From Sinomonas mesophila (GTDB taxonomy: Bacteria > Actinomycetota > Actinomycetes > Actinomycetales > Micrococcaceae), in NCBI RefSeq assembly GCF_001999765.1, contig NZ_MTIC01000003.1, forward strand, positions 248,001 through 312,000: DNA of 64,000 nucleotides. The letters are read 5' to 3'. The translations under genes and the position numbers were made by a program. The notes beneath the pieces are model-generated. The model ran no database searches and was not told the DNA's origin. It saw only the letters and a program-made list of their open reading frames with translations. This document shows, piece by piece, positions 48,215-61,102 of the stretch (position 1 is the stretch's first letter; every line of letters starts with the position of its first letter).

Positions 48215-49234
48215 ATGAGGATCATGGTTACGGGCGGCGCGGGCTACATCGGCTCGCACACCGTCCTGCAGCTGCTCGAGAACGGGCATGACGTGGCGGT
48301 CTACGACAACCTGAGGAACTCGAGTCCCGTCTCGATCGAGCGCGTGCAGGAGCTCGCGGGCCGCACCGTGGAGACCTGCTGGGCGGACCTGTTGGACGTC
48401 GACGCCCTCGAGGGATTCATCGCAGACTTCCGGCCTGACGCCGTCATCCACTTCGCCGGCCTCAAGGCCGTCGGGGAATCGGCGGAGATCCCGCACGAGT
48501 ACTACGTCAACAATGTCGTGGGCACGCTCAACCTGCTCGGCGCCATGAAGAAGCACGGCGTGGCCCCCCTCGTCTTCAGCTCCTCCGCGACCGTCTATGA
48601 CCCGGAGAACCCGCTCCCGCTGCTCGAGGACATGCGCCGCGGCGCGACGAACCCGTACGGGCGGACCAAGCAGCAGGTCGAGGAGATCCTCGAGGACATC
48701 GGCGCCTCGGATCCGTCGTGGCGCATCGCGATCCTGCGCTATTTCAACCCCGTGGGCGCGCACGAGTCCGGCGCCATCGGCGAGGACCCGGTCGGCACGC
48801 CCAACAACCTGCTGCCATTCGTTGCCCAGGTCGCCGTCGGGCTCCGCCCGATGGTCCGCGTCTTCGGCGACGACTACGACACCCCGGACGGGACCGGCGT
48901 GCGGGACTACATCCACGTCGTCGACCTCGCGGCGGGCCACCTCGCAGCGCTGAGCTACCTCGAGGCGAATGACGGCGTCTTCACGTGGAACCTCGGCACC
49001 GGCCAGGGCACGTCGGTGCTCGAGGTGATCAAGGCCTTCGAGAACGCCTCCGGCCGCCCGGTTCCCTACGAGATCGTCGGACGCCGGCCCGGGGACGTCG
49101 CGGTGAGCCTCGCCGACCCGTCCAAGGCGCTCCGGGAGCTCGGCTGGAAGGCCGAGCGCTCCTTCGACGTCATGTGCGCCGACCACTGGCGGTGGCAGGC
49201 GTCCAACCCGGAGGGTTACCCGCCGGCGGGCTGA
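48215..49234 (+). CDS. galE: UDP-glucose 4-epimerase
   Basis: GalE interconverts UDP-glucose and UDP-galactose and so feeds Glf. The 339-residue protein has the NAD loop TGGAGYIGSH (6-15), YDNLRNSSPVS, HFAGLKAVGES and SSSATVYDPEN. The catalytic YGRTK motif appears as NPYGRTKQQVE, followed by LRYFNPVGAHESG. All the family's active-site parts are present. The ATG lies just after TAGCCT with no ribosome site. It is followed by a 14-bp hairpin. Confidence 0.95.
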   Translation: MRIMVTGGAGYIGSHTVLQLLENGHDVAVYDNLRNSSPVSIERVQELAGRTVETCWADLLDVDALEGFIADFRPDAVIHFAGLKAVGESAEIPHEYYVNNVVGTLNLLGAMKKHGVAPLVFSSSATVYDPENPLPLLEDMRRGATNPYGRTKQQVEEILEDIGASDPSWRIAILRYFNPVGAHESGAIGEDPVGTPNNLLPFVAQVAVGLRPMVRVFGDDYDTPDGTGVRDYIHVVDLAAGHLAALSYLEANDGVFTWNLGTGQGTSVLEVIKAFENASGRPVPYEIVGRRPGDVAVSLADPSKALRELGWKAERSFDVMCADHWRWQASNPEGYPPAG

Positions 49235-49257
49235 GCTCCGCAGGGCGGAAAGGCAGG

Positions 49258-49290
49258 GGAGGCTCCCGCAGGGATTCTGCGGGAGCCTCC
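49258..49290. terminator. 14-bp bidirectional hairpin
   Basis: Arms 49258-49271 and 49277-49290 pair around GGATT, followed by a short T-rich stretch. It lies between galE and the convergent DUF2304 gene. Confidence 0.8.
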
Positions 49291-49322
49291 GTTTGTCTCC
49301 GCTCTGGCTAGGTGCTGCCTGC

Positions 49323-49730
49323 CTACGCGTCCCGCCCGGTCTCGGCCGAGACCGGCGGGGCGGGCGGAGCCACGCGCGCTCGCCCATCCCCGAGCCAAGG
49401 ACGCGGCGCCTCGTCGAGGGCGATGCGCCTGGCAAGCCGCGTGACGGACGATTCCGACTGGCGGAACCGCTGGTATGTCGTCGACATGAAGATGAAGAAG
49501 GAGATGATGAGGGCGTAGAGCACGAGGTCCGTGCCACGGCCGATCCCGAGGAATTGCGCGACACGGGTCAGGATCTCCGGGATGAAGATCGAGACGGCCG
49601 CGGCCAGGGCGAAGACCACGAGCATGAGCCGGCGGATGGCCAGGTGCCTCGCGTTCGACCCGCCCCGCATGAGGGCCAGCGAGACGAGGATCACCGCGAC
49701 GACGAGGACGAGCTGGACGATGAAGATCAC
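49323..49730 (-). CDS. DUF2304 membrane protein
   Basis: The 135-residue protein has three hydrophobic helices, at about 3-22, 33-52 and 67-84, then a cytoplasmic basic and Pro-rich tail. The pattern matches DUF2304, small membrane proteins that usually accompany a dolichyl-phosphate-mannose-synthase-like GT2. It is 12 bp downstream of just such a gene on the same strand, so the two form an operon. DUF2304 may anchor the soluble transferase at the membrane; that is inferred. Confidence 0.8.
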   Translation of the reverse strand: MIFIVQLVLVVAVILVSLALMRGGSNARHLAIRRLMLVVFALAAAVSIFIPEILTRVAQFLGIGRGTDLVLYALIISFFIFMSTTYQRFRQSESSVTRLARRIALDEAPRPWLGDGRARVAPPAPPVSAETGRDA

Positions 49731-49742
49731 GTCAGGGGTCTC

Positions 49743-50408
49743 CTACTTGAAGAACAGATCGGCGATGATGTTCACCGAGTTGAGCAGGGACTGGCCCTTG
49801 GCCTTGGAGTAGTCGGTGTAGATGATGTGCACCGGGTGCTCGGCATAGCGTGCGTTGAGCGACGCGAGCTGGTGGACGAGCTCGGACGCGTGGGCCATGC
49901 GGTTCTGGGTCAGGTTGATCCTGCTCGCGAGGTCGCGTCCGAGGACCCGAAGGCCGTTGTGGGCGTCCGTGAGGTCGAGCCCGGTCGAGAGCTTCATCTG
50001 CACGGCGGCGGTCTTGAGCACAAGCCGCTTGAGCGCCGTGAGCTCGGTCCGGCTGTCGAGGAAGCGGGAGCCGAGGACCACATCGAGGGATTCGGCCCGC
50101 AGCCGGTCCACCATCGCGGCGGCATCCTCGACGCGGTGCTGCCCGTCGGCGTCGAACGTTACGATCGAATCCGTCTCCGGATCCTGCAGCGCATATTCGA
50201 TGCCCGTCTGGAGGGCAGCTCCCTGACCGAGGTTCACGGGGTGCTCGACGACGACGGCACCGGCCTTGCGCGCGACCGCGACGGAGCCGTCACGGCTCCC
50301 GTCGTCGACGCAGACGACGTTCGGAAAGGTCCCGAGAAGTCCCTCGACGACCCGTCCGACGACGGTCGCCTCGTTGTACATCGGGATGACAACCCAAGTC
50401 TTAGTCAC
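49743..50408 (-). CDS. polyprenyl-phosphate glycosyltransferase (DPM1-like GT2)
   Basis: The 221-residue enzyme begins TKTWVVIPMYNEATVVGRVV and has VVCVDDGSRDGSVAVARKAG, NLGQGAALQTGIEYAL and VTFDADGQHRVED, then VVLGSRFLDSR. This is the DPM1/GtrB set, which loads a sugar on polyprenyl phosphate at the inner face. It lacks membrane helices, which the DUF2304 partner could supply. Polyprenyl-P-sugar made here could serve the GT-C-like proteins in the locus. GTG start, with GAGAAT 6 nt upstream (possible leaderless mRNA). Confidence 0.85.
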   Translation of the reverse strand: MTKTWVVIPMYNEATVVGRVVEGLLGTFPNVVCVDDGSRDGSVAVARKAGAVVVEHPVNLGQGAALQTGIEYALQDPETDSIVTFDADGQHRVEDAAAMVDRLRAESLDVVLGSRFLDSRTELTALKRLVLKTAAVQMKLSTGLDLTDAHNGLRVLGRDLASRINLTQNRMAHASELVHQLASLNARYAEHPVHIIYTDYSKAKGQSLLNSVNIIADLFFK

Positions 50409-50466
50409 CGGAACATTCTCTCATAGGCATAGTGGCGGACACCGTCAGAGGGGTGGGGCGCGGGGG

Positions 50467-54374
<3,908 letters not shown>

Positions 54375-54402
54375 CGGACAAGAAGCTATTAGGAGCGTGA
54401 CC

Positions 54403-55263
54403 ATGCGTGGAATCATCCTGGCGGGCGGAACCGGCTCGCGCCTGCACCCGATTACCCTCGGGGTGAGCAAGCAGCTGGTTCCGGTCTATGACAAGCCGAT
54501 GATCTACTACCCCCTGTCGACCCTCATCCTGGCCGGCATCCGGGACATCCTCATCATCACGACGCCCCACGACGCCGAACAGTTCCAGCGGCTCCTTGGC
54601 GACGGCTCGCGCTTCGGCATCAGCCTCACCTACGTCCAGCAGCCCTCGCCGGACGGCCTGGCCCAGGCGTTCATCCTCGGCGAGGAGCATGTGGGCAGCG
54701 ACACCGTCGCGCTGGTCCTCGGCGACAACATCTTCTACGGGCAGGGGATGGGCACCCAGCTCCGAAAGCACCAGGACATCGACGGCGCCGCCGTGTTCGG
54801 GTACTGGGTCAAGGACCCGTCTGCCTATGGCGTCGTCGAGTTCGACGCCGCCGGCCGCGCCATCTCGCTCGAGGAGAAGCCAGCCAAGCCGAAGAGCCAC
54901 TACGCCGTGCCCGGTCTGTACTTCTACGACAACGACGTCGTGGAGATCGCCAAGTCGCTCAAGCCGTCGGCACGGGGGGAACTCGAGATCACGGACGTGA
55001 ACCGCACGTACCTCGAGGCCGGCACCCTTCAGGTCGAGGTGCTGCCCAGGGGCACGGCGTGGCTCGACACGGGGACGTTCTCCGACCTGAACGACGCCTC
55101 GAACTTCATCCGAACGGTCGAGAACCGCCAGGGCCTCAAGATCGGCGCCCCGGAGGAGATCGCCTGGCGGCAGGGCTTCCTCAGCGACGACGAGCTGCGC
55201 GAACGCGCCGAGCCGCTGGTCAAGAGCGGATACGGACAGTACCTGCTCGAACTCCTCACCTGA
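54403..55263 (+). CDS. rmlA: glucose-1-phosphate thymidylyltransferase
   Basis: RmlA makes dTDP-glucose, the first step toward dTDP-rhamnose. The 286-residue protein has [13 protein letters not shown] (7-19), [43 protein letters not shown] and [32 protein letters not shown] and [16 protein letters not shown] complete it. The ATG has AGGAG 7 nt upstream. It is 28 bp after the GT-C-like gene, probably in the same transcript. Confidence 0.96.
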   Translation: MRGIILAGGTGSRLHPITLGVSKQLVPVYDKPMIYYPLSTLILAGIRDILIITTPHDAEQFQRLLGDGSRFGISLTYVQQPSPDGLAQAFILGEEHVGSDTVALVLGDNIFYGQGMGTQLRKHQDIDGAAVFGYWVKDPSAYGVVEFDAAGRAISLEEKPAKPKSHYAVPGLYFYDNDVVEIAKSLKPSARGELEITDVNRTYLEAGTLQVEVLPRGTAWLDTGTFSDLNDASNFIRTVENRQGLKIGAPEEIAWRQGFLSDDELRERAEPLVKSGYGQYLLELLT

Positions 55264-55276
55264 GCAGCCTCACCGC

Positions 55277-57817
55277 CTACGACACACCCCCGTTGCTCGT
55301 CCAGGTGAGGATGCCCCCCTGGAACGCCTGGGAGCACGAAGTCTGCGTGCTGTTGCAGGTGTGGCCCGAGATTGGATAGCCGTAGCGACCGCCCTCGGCT
55401 CCGGAGGCGAGCCACGCGGTCCGGATCGGTCCATTCGGGGAGAGCTGGGCTCCGGTGGACGGTGACCAGACAATCGCGCCCTTCTGGAAGTTCTGGTACG
55501 CGCCGCCGTTGATGAGCCCCGTCACGACACCGGACGTAGGATAGGCGAGCGGGCCGTTCTCGGCGCCCGAGGTGAGCCACGCGGTGCGGATCGGGCCGCT
55601 CGGCGAGACGAACGTGCCGGCTGGCGAGGACACGATGGCGCCGCCCTGGAAGTTCTGATAACAGCCGCTCTCCCGGAGCCCGCATACGACGCCCGAGGTG
55701 GGATAGCCCAGGGGGCCCCTCTCTGCGCCGGACGTGAGCCATGCGGCGCGGATCGGGCCGGTGGGCGAGATGAATGTTCCGGCCGTCGAGGAGATGACGG
55801 CCCCGTTCTGGAAGTTCTGGTAGGAGCCGCCGTTGGCCAGGCCGGTGACGACGCCGCTGGTCGGGTAGCCCAGGGGGCCCCTCTCTGCGCCGGAGGTGAG
55901 CCATGCGGTGCGGATCGGGCCGGTGGGCGAGATGAATGTTCCGGCCGTCGAGGAGATGACGGCCCCGTTCTGGAAGTTCTGGTAGGAGCCGCCGTTGGCC
56001 AGGCCGGTGACGACGCCGCTGGTCGGGTAGGCGAGGATGCCCGTCTCGAACCCGGACGCCTTCCACGCGTCCCGGATCGGGCCGTTCGGGGAAGCCTGGG
56101 CGCCGGACGCCGGGGACCAGATGATGGCTCCGTTCTGGAAGTTCTGGTAGGAGCCGCCGTTGACGAGCCCTGTGACGACGCCGCTGGTCGGGTAGGCGAG
56201 GATGCCCGTCTCGAACCCGGACGCCTTCCACGCGTCGCGGATGGGACCGTTGGGCGAGGTCTGGGCGCCCGTCGCCGGCGACCAGATGATGGCCCCGCGC
56301 TGGAAGTTCTGGTACGAGCCGCCGTTGACGAGCCCTGTGACGACGCCGCTGGTCGGGTAGGCGAGGACGCCCGTCTCGAACCCGGACGCCTTCCACGCGT
56401 CGCGGATGGGACCGTTGGGCGAGATCTGGGCTCCGGACGCCGGGGACCAGACGATGGCGCCCCGCTGGAAGTTCTGGTAGCAGCCGCCGTCCTTGAGGCC
56501 GCACACTTGAGTGCTCACCGGGTACCGGAGTGGACCACCCTCGAAGCCGGAGGCCTTGTAGGCATCGCGCAGCGGCCCGGCGAAGCTCGGATGGCCACCC
56601 GTGGCTGGGGACCAGAGGACGGCCCCGCGCTCGAAGTTCTGGTAGCACCCGCCGTCGATCAGTCCGCAGGTGATGCCGCCCATCGGGCCACCGAGTGCTG
56701 AGGAGTTGTCGGCGGCGACCCTGCCGATCGACCAGCTGGGGTTCCGCTCGCCGTACGTTGCGAACCGCTGGAGGCTGCTGTAGTCGCCGTTCCACGTGTT
56801 CGAGTCGCCGGCGAAGGGCCCCGTCGAGCTGTACTGCCACATGCTGAAGGTGTCCCAGCCGGCGGGCAGCGTGCCCGGGCCCGACTCGTTGTACGCGGCG
56901 ATCCACAGGGGGTTCGCGCCGAAGGCTCCCGAGTTGCCGGTACACCGCGTCCACCAGTCGGTGGTCGTGTAGATGACCGGGTTGCGCCCGGTCAGGTTCA
57001 GCACCGTGTTGCTGAATTCCGCGATCCATGCCGTCATCCGGCTGCCCGCCATGCCGTAGCACGTGTCCCCCATGTAGACCCCGCTGATGGTCCTGCCAGC
57101 GTAGGGGTTGTACTCGATGTCGAGCACGGGCGGCAGGGTCACGCCGTCGGGCGACCACCCACCCCCGTTGGCGACGAAATAGTGCGCCTGATCCGCCGCG
57201 GAGGACCAATTCGGAATCGCAAAGTGGTAGGCGCCGCGAATCATCCCCACACGGCGCGAATTGTCGTACTGCTGGCCGAATGCCTGATTCGTGTAGTAAT
57301 TGCCTTCGCTTGCTTTGACGTAGGCGAACCGGGCCCCCATATTCCATTGGGCCCGCCAGTCGACGGCGTCGGCGTACTGGTTGCTCCCCGCCGGCGACTC
57401 GATGGCCTGCCACGCGCTCACGTCGAGCCCGGCGATACCCCACCCGGGTTGCCACGAGCCGAAGAGGGGGACGTGCACAGCCTTCCCGCGGGCGGGTCCG
57501 AAGGCCTGGCTCACGATCGCCTTCGGGTTCGCTTGGCCCATCTTCGCGCCGCGGCCGACGGCGAGCCGCATCGCCTCGTTGAGTGCGGCGTCGTCGCCGG
57601 GCTCGGCGGGCAGGTTCACGGGCGCGGCGGGCGCCGCGGACGGGGCAATCGGTGCAGGCGACGCCGGAGACGAGATACCGCCGTCCCCCGCGCCAGGACC
57701 GGGAGAGACGGCGGTGAGAAGCGGAGCCGAAAGGGCCAAGAGGGCGGACGCCGCGATCCACGCGATGGGATTCCTCGTGCCGTCCGTGCGGCGTCGGATG
57801 TGATTCAGCAGCGTCAT
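55277..57817 (-). CDS. secreted GH25 lysozyme with nine LGFP-type repeats
   Basis: The 846-residue protein has a long signal peptide (hydrophobic core about 18-38), a Pro/Ala/Ser linker, and a GH25 muramidase domain from about 128 to 330. D132 (GLDVSAWQ), D233 and E235 (LDIEYNPY) are the catalytic carboxylates. Nine LGFP-type repeats of about 54 residues follow, each with a (C/S)YQNF-x-x-GAI/V core and GPIR.AW...G. LGFP repeats bind the cell envelope. The enzyme probably trims peptidoglycan where the locus's glycan is attached. ATG start with GGAG upstream; it converges on rmlA 13 bp away. Confidence 0.92.
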   Translation of the reverse strand: MTLLNHIRRRTDGTRNPIAWIAASALLALSAPLLTAVSPGPGAGDGGISSPASPAPIAPSAAPAAPVNLPAEPGDDAALNEAMRLAVGRGAKMGQANPKAIVSQAFGPARGKAVHVPLFGSWQPGWGIAGLDVSAWQAIESPAGSNQYADAVDWRAQWNMGARFAYVKASEGNYYTNQAFGQQYDNSRRVGMIRGAYHFAIPNWSSAADQAHYFVANGGGWSPDGVTLPPVLDIEYNPYAGRTISGVYMGDTCYGMAGSRMTAWIAEFSNTVLNLTGRNPVIYTTTDWWTRCTGNSGAFGANPLWIAAYNESGPGTLPAGWDTFSMWQYSSTGPFAGDSNTWNGDYSSLQRFATYGERNPSWSIGRVAADNSSALGGPMGGITCGLIDGGCYQNFERGAVLWSPATGGHPSFAGPLRDAYKASGFEGGPLRYPVSTQVCGLKDGGCYQNFQRGAIVWSPASGAQISPNGPIRDAWKASGFETGVLAYPTSGVVTGLVNGGSYQNFQRGAIIWSPATGAQTSPNGPIRDAWKASGFETGILAYPTSGVVTGLVNGGSYQNFQNGAIIWSPASGAQASPNGPIRDAWKASGFETGILAYPTSGVVTGLANGGSYQNFQNGAVISSTAGTFISPTGPIRTAWLTSGAERGPLGYPTSGVVTGLANGGSYQNFQNGAVISSTAGTFISPTGPIRAAWLTSGAERGPLGYPTSGVVCGLRESGCYQNFQGGAIVSSPAGTFVSPSGPIRTAWLTSGAENGPLAYPTSGVVTGLINGGAYQNFQKGAIVWSPSTGAQLSPNGPIRTAWLASGAEGGRYGYPISGHTCNSTQTSCSQAFQGGILTWTSNGGVS
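55706..56029 (-). repeat. two near-identical 162-bp units within the LGFP repeat region
   Basis: The unit 55706-55867 recurs at 55868-56029 with only a few differences, the spacing between matching points being 162 bp (54 codons). Other repeats of the array are more diverged. It suggests a recent in-frame duplication. Confidence 0.7.
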
Positions 57818-57855
57818 AAAGGGCTCCGCAACGAAGGTCTGGCCGGGCTCGAAAA

Positions 57856-57912
57856 GAGTAACAGTTGACTACTCCTGTTCCCAGAGTGCACAGAGTTGAA
57901 AACAACATCCAG
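57856..57912. promoter_or_regulatory. inverted repeats between the lysozyme gene and galU
   Basis: GAGTA-9 bp-TACTC (57856-57874) and GTTG-AAAA-CAAC (within 57890-57910) lie in the 150-bp divergent gap. This gap is much richer in A+T than the genes. They could be operators of either gene; the regulator is unknown. Confidence 0.35.
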
Positions 57913-57958
57913 AGTTGTCATCGTGGCGTCCGAGGAAGAGTCTGGAGGCCATTGCCCG

Positions 57959-57964
57959 TAGGCT
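57959..57964 (+). promoter_or_regulatory. -10 element of galU, leaderless layout
   Basis: TAGGCT is followed by 6 nt and the ATG at 57971; a GTG immediately after the hexamer is also in frame but is too close to be transcribed. Confidence 0.55.
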
Positions 57965-57970
57965 GTGTCT

Positions 57971-58867
57971 ATGCCACAGACTGCACGAATCACGAAGGCC
58001 GTCATTCCCGCCGCAGGCCTCGGCACCCGTTTTCTGCCCGCCACGAAGGCCATGCCGAAGGAAATGCTCCCGGTCGTGGACGAGCCAGCCATCCAATATG
58101 TTGTCGCTGAAGCCGCCAAAGCCGGCCTCGACAATGTCCTCATGATCACGGGCCGCAGCAAGCGGGCCCTCGAGGACCATTTCGACCGGGTCCCCCACCT
58201 CGAGGCCGTCCTCGAGGCGAAGGGCGACGAGCGCCGCCTCGCGGCGGTGCAGGAGTCCAACAACCTCGGCGACATCCACTACGTCCGCCAGAGCGATCCC
58301 CAGGGGCTCGGCCATGCCGTCCTCTGCGCCAAGCGGCATGTCGGCAACGAGCCGTTCGCCGTCCTCCTCGGCGACGACCTCATCGACGCGCGGGATGAGC
58401 TCCTCAGCGAGATGATCCGCGTGCAGCAGGCAGTCGGGGGATCCGTCATCGCGCTCATGGAGGTCGACCCCGCGCAGGTCTCCGCCTACGGCTGCGCCGA
58501 CGTCGAGGCCGTCGAGGGCGAGGATTTCGTCCGCGTCCGCGGCCTCGTCGAGAAGCCCGCGCCGGAGGATGCGCCGTCGAACCTCGCCGTGATCGGCCGC
58601 TACGTGCTGCATCCCGCCGTCTTCGACGTCCTCGAGCGGACGGCCCCGGGCCGCGGCGGGGAGATCCAGCTCACGGACGCCCTCGAGACCCTCGCGGGCG
58701 CTGAGGGGGAGGGAAGCGGGGTCCACGCCGTCGTCTTCCGCGGTCGCCGCTACGACACCGGTGACAAGGTCAGCTATCTCAAGGCGGTCGTCTCGCTCGC
58801 CGTGGAGCGCGAGGACCTCGGCGACGAGCTCCGCCCCTGGCTCAAGGAGTTCGCCGCCGGGCTGTAG
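57971..58867 (+). CDS. galU: UTP-glucose-1-phosphate uridylyltransferase
   Basis: GalU makes UDP-glucose, used by GalE and Glf in this locus. The 298-residue protein has AVIPAAGLGTRFLPATKAMP (11-30), KEMLPVVDEPAIQYVV, and RQSDPQGLGHAVLCAK. VLLGDDLID follows, then VEKPAPEDAPSNLAVIGRY and GRRYDTGDKVSYLKAV. The ATG 57971 was chosen over the GTG at 57965, which touches the -10 element. It is divergent from the lysozyme gene. Confidence 0.96.
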   Translation: MPQTARITKAVIPAAGLGTRFLPATKAMPKEMLPVVDEPAIQYVVAEAAKAGLDNVLMITGRSKRALEDHFDRVPHLEAVLEAKGDERRLAAVQESNNLGDIHYVRQSDPQGLGHAVLCAKRHVGNEPFAVLLGDDLIDARDELLSEMIRVQQAVGGSVIALMEVDPAQVSAYGCADVEAVEGEDFVRVRGLVEKPAPEDAPSNLAVIGRYVLHPAVFDVLERTAPGRGGEIQLTDALETLAGAEGEGSGVHAVVFRGRRYDTGDKVSYLKAVVSLAVEREDLGDELRPWLKEFAAGL

Positions 58868-58915
58868 GGGCTGTCGGCGGGGTCGCGCCGCGTCCGGGGG
58901 AGACTCGTGACGGAG

Positions 58916-58925
58916 TTATCCACAG
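58916..58925 (+). promoter_or_regulatory. TTATCCACAG box ahead of the tad operon
   Basis: The 10-mer is the same as at 21021 (ahead of the CpaB/TadZ-like genes) and 34797 (EssC gene), in the orientation of the downstream gene. It lies about 38 nt upstream of the tadA -10. Confidence 0.6.
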
Positions 58926-58962
58926 CATGACCCCCGCGGCCGCACGGCTTTACTGAATCCGT

Positions 58963-58968
58963 TAGTCT
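58963..58968 (+). promoter_or_regulatory. -10 element of the tad operon
   Basis: TAGTCT lies 54 nt before the preferred GTG of tadA. A start 7 nt after it would give a leader of about 47 nt that contains GGGGGAAAG. Confidence 0.45.
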
Positions 58969-59021
58969 TTCCAGTGCTGCCGGGCGAAGGCCCGGGCACC
59001 GGGGCGATTCGGGGGAAAGCT

Positions 59022-60248
59022 GTGGAGGCAGTGCGCATTGTCGAGGGGGAGGTCCGCGAGCTCATCAGGCTTCGCGGCCTCGACCCGCTGAGGCAGTCGG
59101 CGGAGGTCAGGCGCCTCGTGGAGGCCGCTGTCGTCGACTACGACGAGCGCGCGCTCCTCGGCGCGGTCCCGCCCCTCGGCGCCCTCGAGGCCGCGCGCAG
59201 GAGCGTCTTCGACGCGGTGGCCGGTTTCGGGCCGCTCCAGCCCTTCCTCGACGATCCGACGATCGAGGAGATCTGGCTCAACGCGCCGCACGAGGTCTTC
59301 GTGGCGCGCAACGGCGAGTCCGAGCTCACGGGGGTGACCCTGACGGAGCAGCAGGTGCGCGACCTCGTGGAGCGCATGCTCAAGTCGTCGGGCCGCCGGC
59401 TCGACCTCTCGAGCCCCTTCGTCGACGCCGCCCTCCCGGACGGCTCTCGCCTGCACGTCGTCATCCCCGATGTCACGCGCCGCCACTGGGCCGTGAATAT
59501 CCGCAAGTTCGTCGTCAAGGCCAGCAGGCTCGAGCACCTCGTCGAGCTCGGCTCCCTGTCGCCGCAGGCCGCCCGCTTCCTCGCCGGGGCCGTCGCCGGC
59601 GGGCTCAACATTCTCGTCTCCGGCGCCACGCAGGCAGGCAAGACGACGATGCTCAACTGCCTGGGCGCGTCGATCGGCTCGCGGGAGCGCGTCGTGACGG
59701 TCGAGGAGATCTTCGAGCTCCAGTTGCCGCTGCGCGACGTCGTCGGCCTCCAGTGCCGCCAGCCCAACCTCGAGGGCACGGGCGAGATCCCGCTCCGCCG
59801 CCTCGTCAAGGAGGCGCTGCGCATGCGGCCGGACCGGCTCGTGGTCGGTGAGGTCCGAGAGGCCGAGAGCCTCGACATGCTCATCGCCCTCAACAGCGGC
59901 CTCCCCGGCATGTGCACGATCCACGCGAACTCGGCACAGGATGCGATCACGAAGCTCTGCACCCTGCCGCTGTTGGCGGGGGCGAACATCTCCTCGGCCT
60001 TCGTCGTGCCGACCGTCGCCGCCTGCATCGACCTCGTCGTGCACTGCACGCGCCAACCCAACGGCCGCCGGCAGGTCAGCGAGATCCTCGCCCTCGGCCA
60101 GCGCGTGGAGAACGGCGTCATCGAGACCTCGACAGTGTTCGCCCTCGAGCCCGACGGCGTGCTGCGACCCGGCGCGACTGGCCTGCCCGCTGTCGAGAAG
60201 TTCGCACGGGCCGGGATCGACGTGGCCCTCCTCCTCGAGGCCGCCTGA
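59022..60248 (+). CDS. tadA: Tad pilus assembly ATPase TadA (CpaF)
   Basis: TadA is the hexameric ATPase that drives Flp/Tad pilus extension and retraction. The protein (408 residues) has the N-terminal FGPLQPFLDDPTIEEIWLNA, Walker A GATQAGKTT near 199, the Asp box ERVVTVEEIFELQLP, and the His box SGLPGMCTIHANS. VVGEVREAESLDML carries Walker B. GTG 59022 is preferred since GGGGGAAAG is 6 nt upstream; the frame is open from 58974. It starts a seven-gene operon with the tadA-tadB stop/start overlap ATGA. Confidence 0.92.
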   Translation: MEAVRIVEGEVRELIRLRGLDPLRQSAEVRRLVEAAVVDYDERALLGAVPPLGALEAARRSVFDAVAGFGPLQPFLDDPTIEEIWLNAPHEVFVARNGESELTGVTLTEQQVRDLVERMLKSSGRRLDLSSPFVDAALPDGSRLHVVIPDVTRRHWAVNIRKFVVKASRLEHLVELGSLSPQAARFLAGAVAGGLNILVSGATQAGKTTMLNCLGASIGSRERVVTVEEIFELQLPLRDVVGLQCRQPNLEGTGEIPLRRLVKEALRMRPDRLVVGEVREAESLDMLIALNSGLPGMCTIHANSAQDAITKLCTLPLLAGANISSAFVVPTVAACIDLVVHCTRQPNGRRQVSEILALGQRVENGVIETSTVFALEPDGVLRPGATGLPAVEKFARAGIDVALLLEAA

Positions 60249-61102
60249 TGGCCGCGGCTCTGGGCCTGGCCGGAGGGATCGGGCTGTTCCTCGTCTGGTG
60301 GTCCTTCTGGCCACTGCCCGCGCGGCGCCCGCCAGCGAAGCGCCCCGGCCGCCTGCATACGCTCATCCAGCAGGCGGGCATCCAGCGCGTCACGCCCGCG
60401 GGGCTCGTCGCCTCGAGCCTCGCACTCGGTCTGTTCATCGCGCTGCTCTTCTACGTCGTCACCGCCGCCGCCCCGGTCGGGCTGTGCTTCGGGCTGTTCG
60501 CGTCCGCGCTCCCCGTGACCCTCGTCCGCTGGCAGGCGGCGCGCCGGGCCGCCGTCCTCCGCGAGCTCTGGCCCGACGTCGTCGACCACCTCCGCTCGGC
60601 CATCCGCGCCGGGCTGTCGCTGCCAGAGGCGCTCATGCAGCTCGGCTACAAGGGTCCCGAGCCGCTGCGCGGGGTCTTCCTCGACTTCGCGGCCGACTAT
60701 CGCTCGGGCGGGAGTTTCGGCGTCGCCCTCGACCGGCTCAAGGAGCGGCTCGCGGACCCCGTCGGGGACCGCATCGTCGAGGCCCTCCGGCTGACCCGGG
60801 ACGTCGGCGGCACGGACCTCGGCCGGCTCCTCGGCACGCTCGCCGACTTCCTGCGGGAGAGCGCACGCACGCGACGGGAGCTCGAGGCGCGCCAGTCCTG
60901 GACTGTCAACGCGGCACGCCTCGCCGTCGCGGCGCCGTGGATCGTGCTCCTGCTCATGTCCACGCGGCCCGAGGCGATGGCAGCCTACGCGAGCCCGACC
61001 GGGCTCGCCGTCCTCGTCGTGGGGCTCGTCGTCTCCGTCTTCTGCTACCGCCTCATGCTGCGCATCGGCGCGCTGCCCCAGGAAGAGCGGGTCCTGCGGT
61101 GA
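60248..61102 (+). CDS. tadB: TadB, inner-membrane platform protein
   Basis: The 284-residue protein has an N-terminal helix (about 3-22), another pair near 50-90, the type II secretion F domain (ELWPDVVDHLRSAIRAGLSL at the start), and two C-terminal helices. TadB and TadC form the membrane platform on which TadA acts. It overlaps tadA (ATGA) and tadC (GTGA) by 4 bp each. Confidence 0.85.
   Translation: MAAALGLAGGIGLFLVWWSFWPLPARRPPAKRPGRLHTLIQQAGIQRVTPAGLVASSLALGLFIALLFYVVTAAAPVGLCFGLFASALPVTLVRWQAARRAAVLRELWPDVVDHLRSAIRAGLSLPEALMQLGYKGPEPLRGVFLDFAADYRSGGSFGVALDRLKERLADPVGDRIVEALRLTRDVGGTDLGRLLGTLADFLRESARTRRELEARQSWTVNAARLAVAAPWIVLLLMSTRPEAMAAYASPTGLAVLVVGLVVSVFCYRLMLRIGALPQEERVLR

Noticed and set aside
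55400-56640. Repeat array considered as CRISPR
   Set aside because: The repeats are 160 bp long, lie in frame inside the lysozyme gene and encode LGFP-type units.
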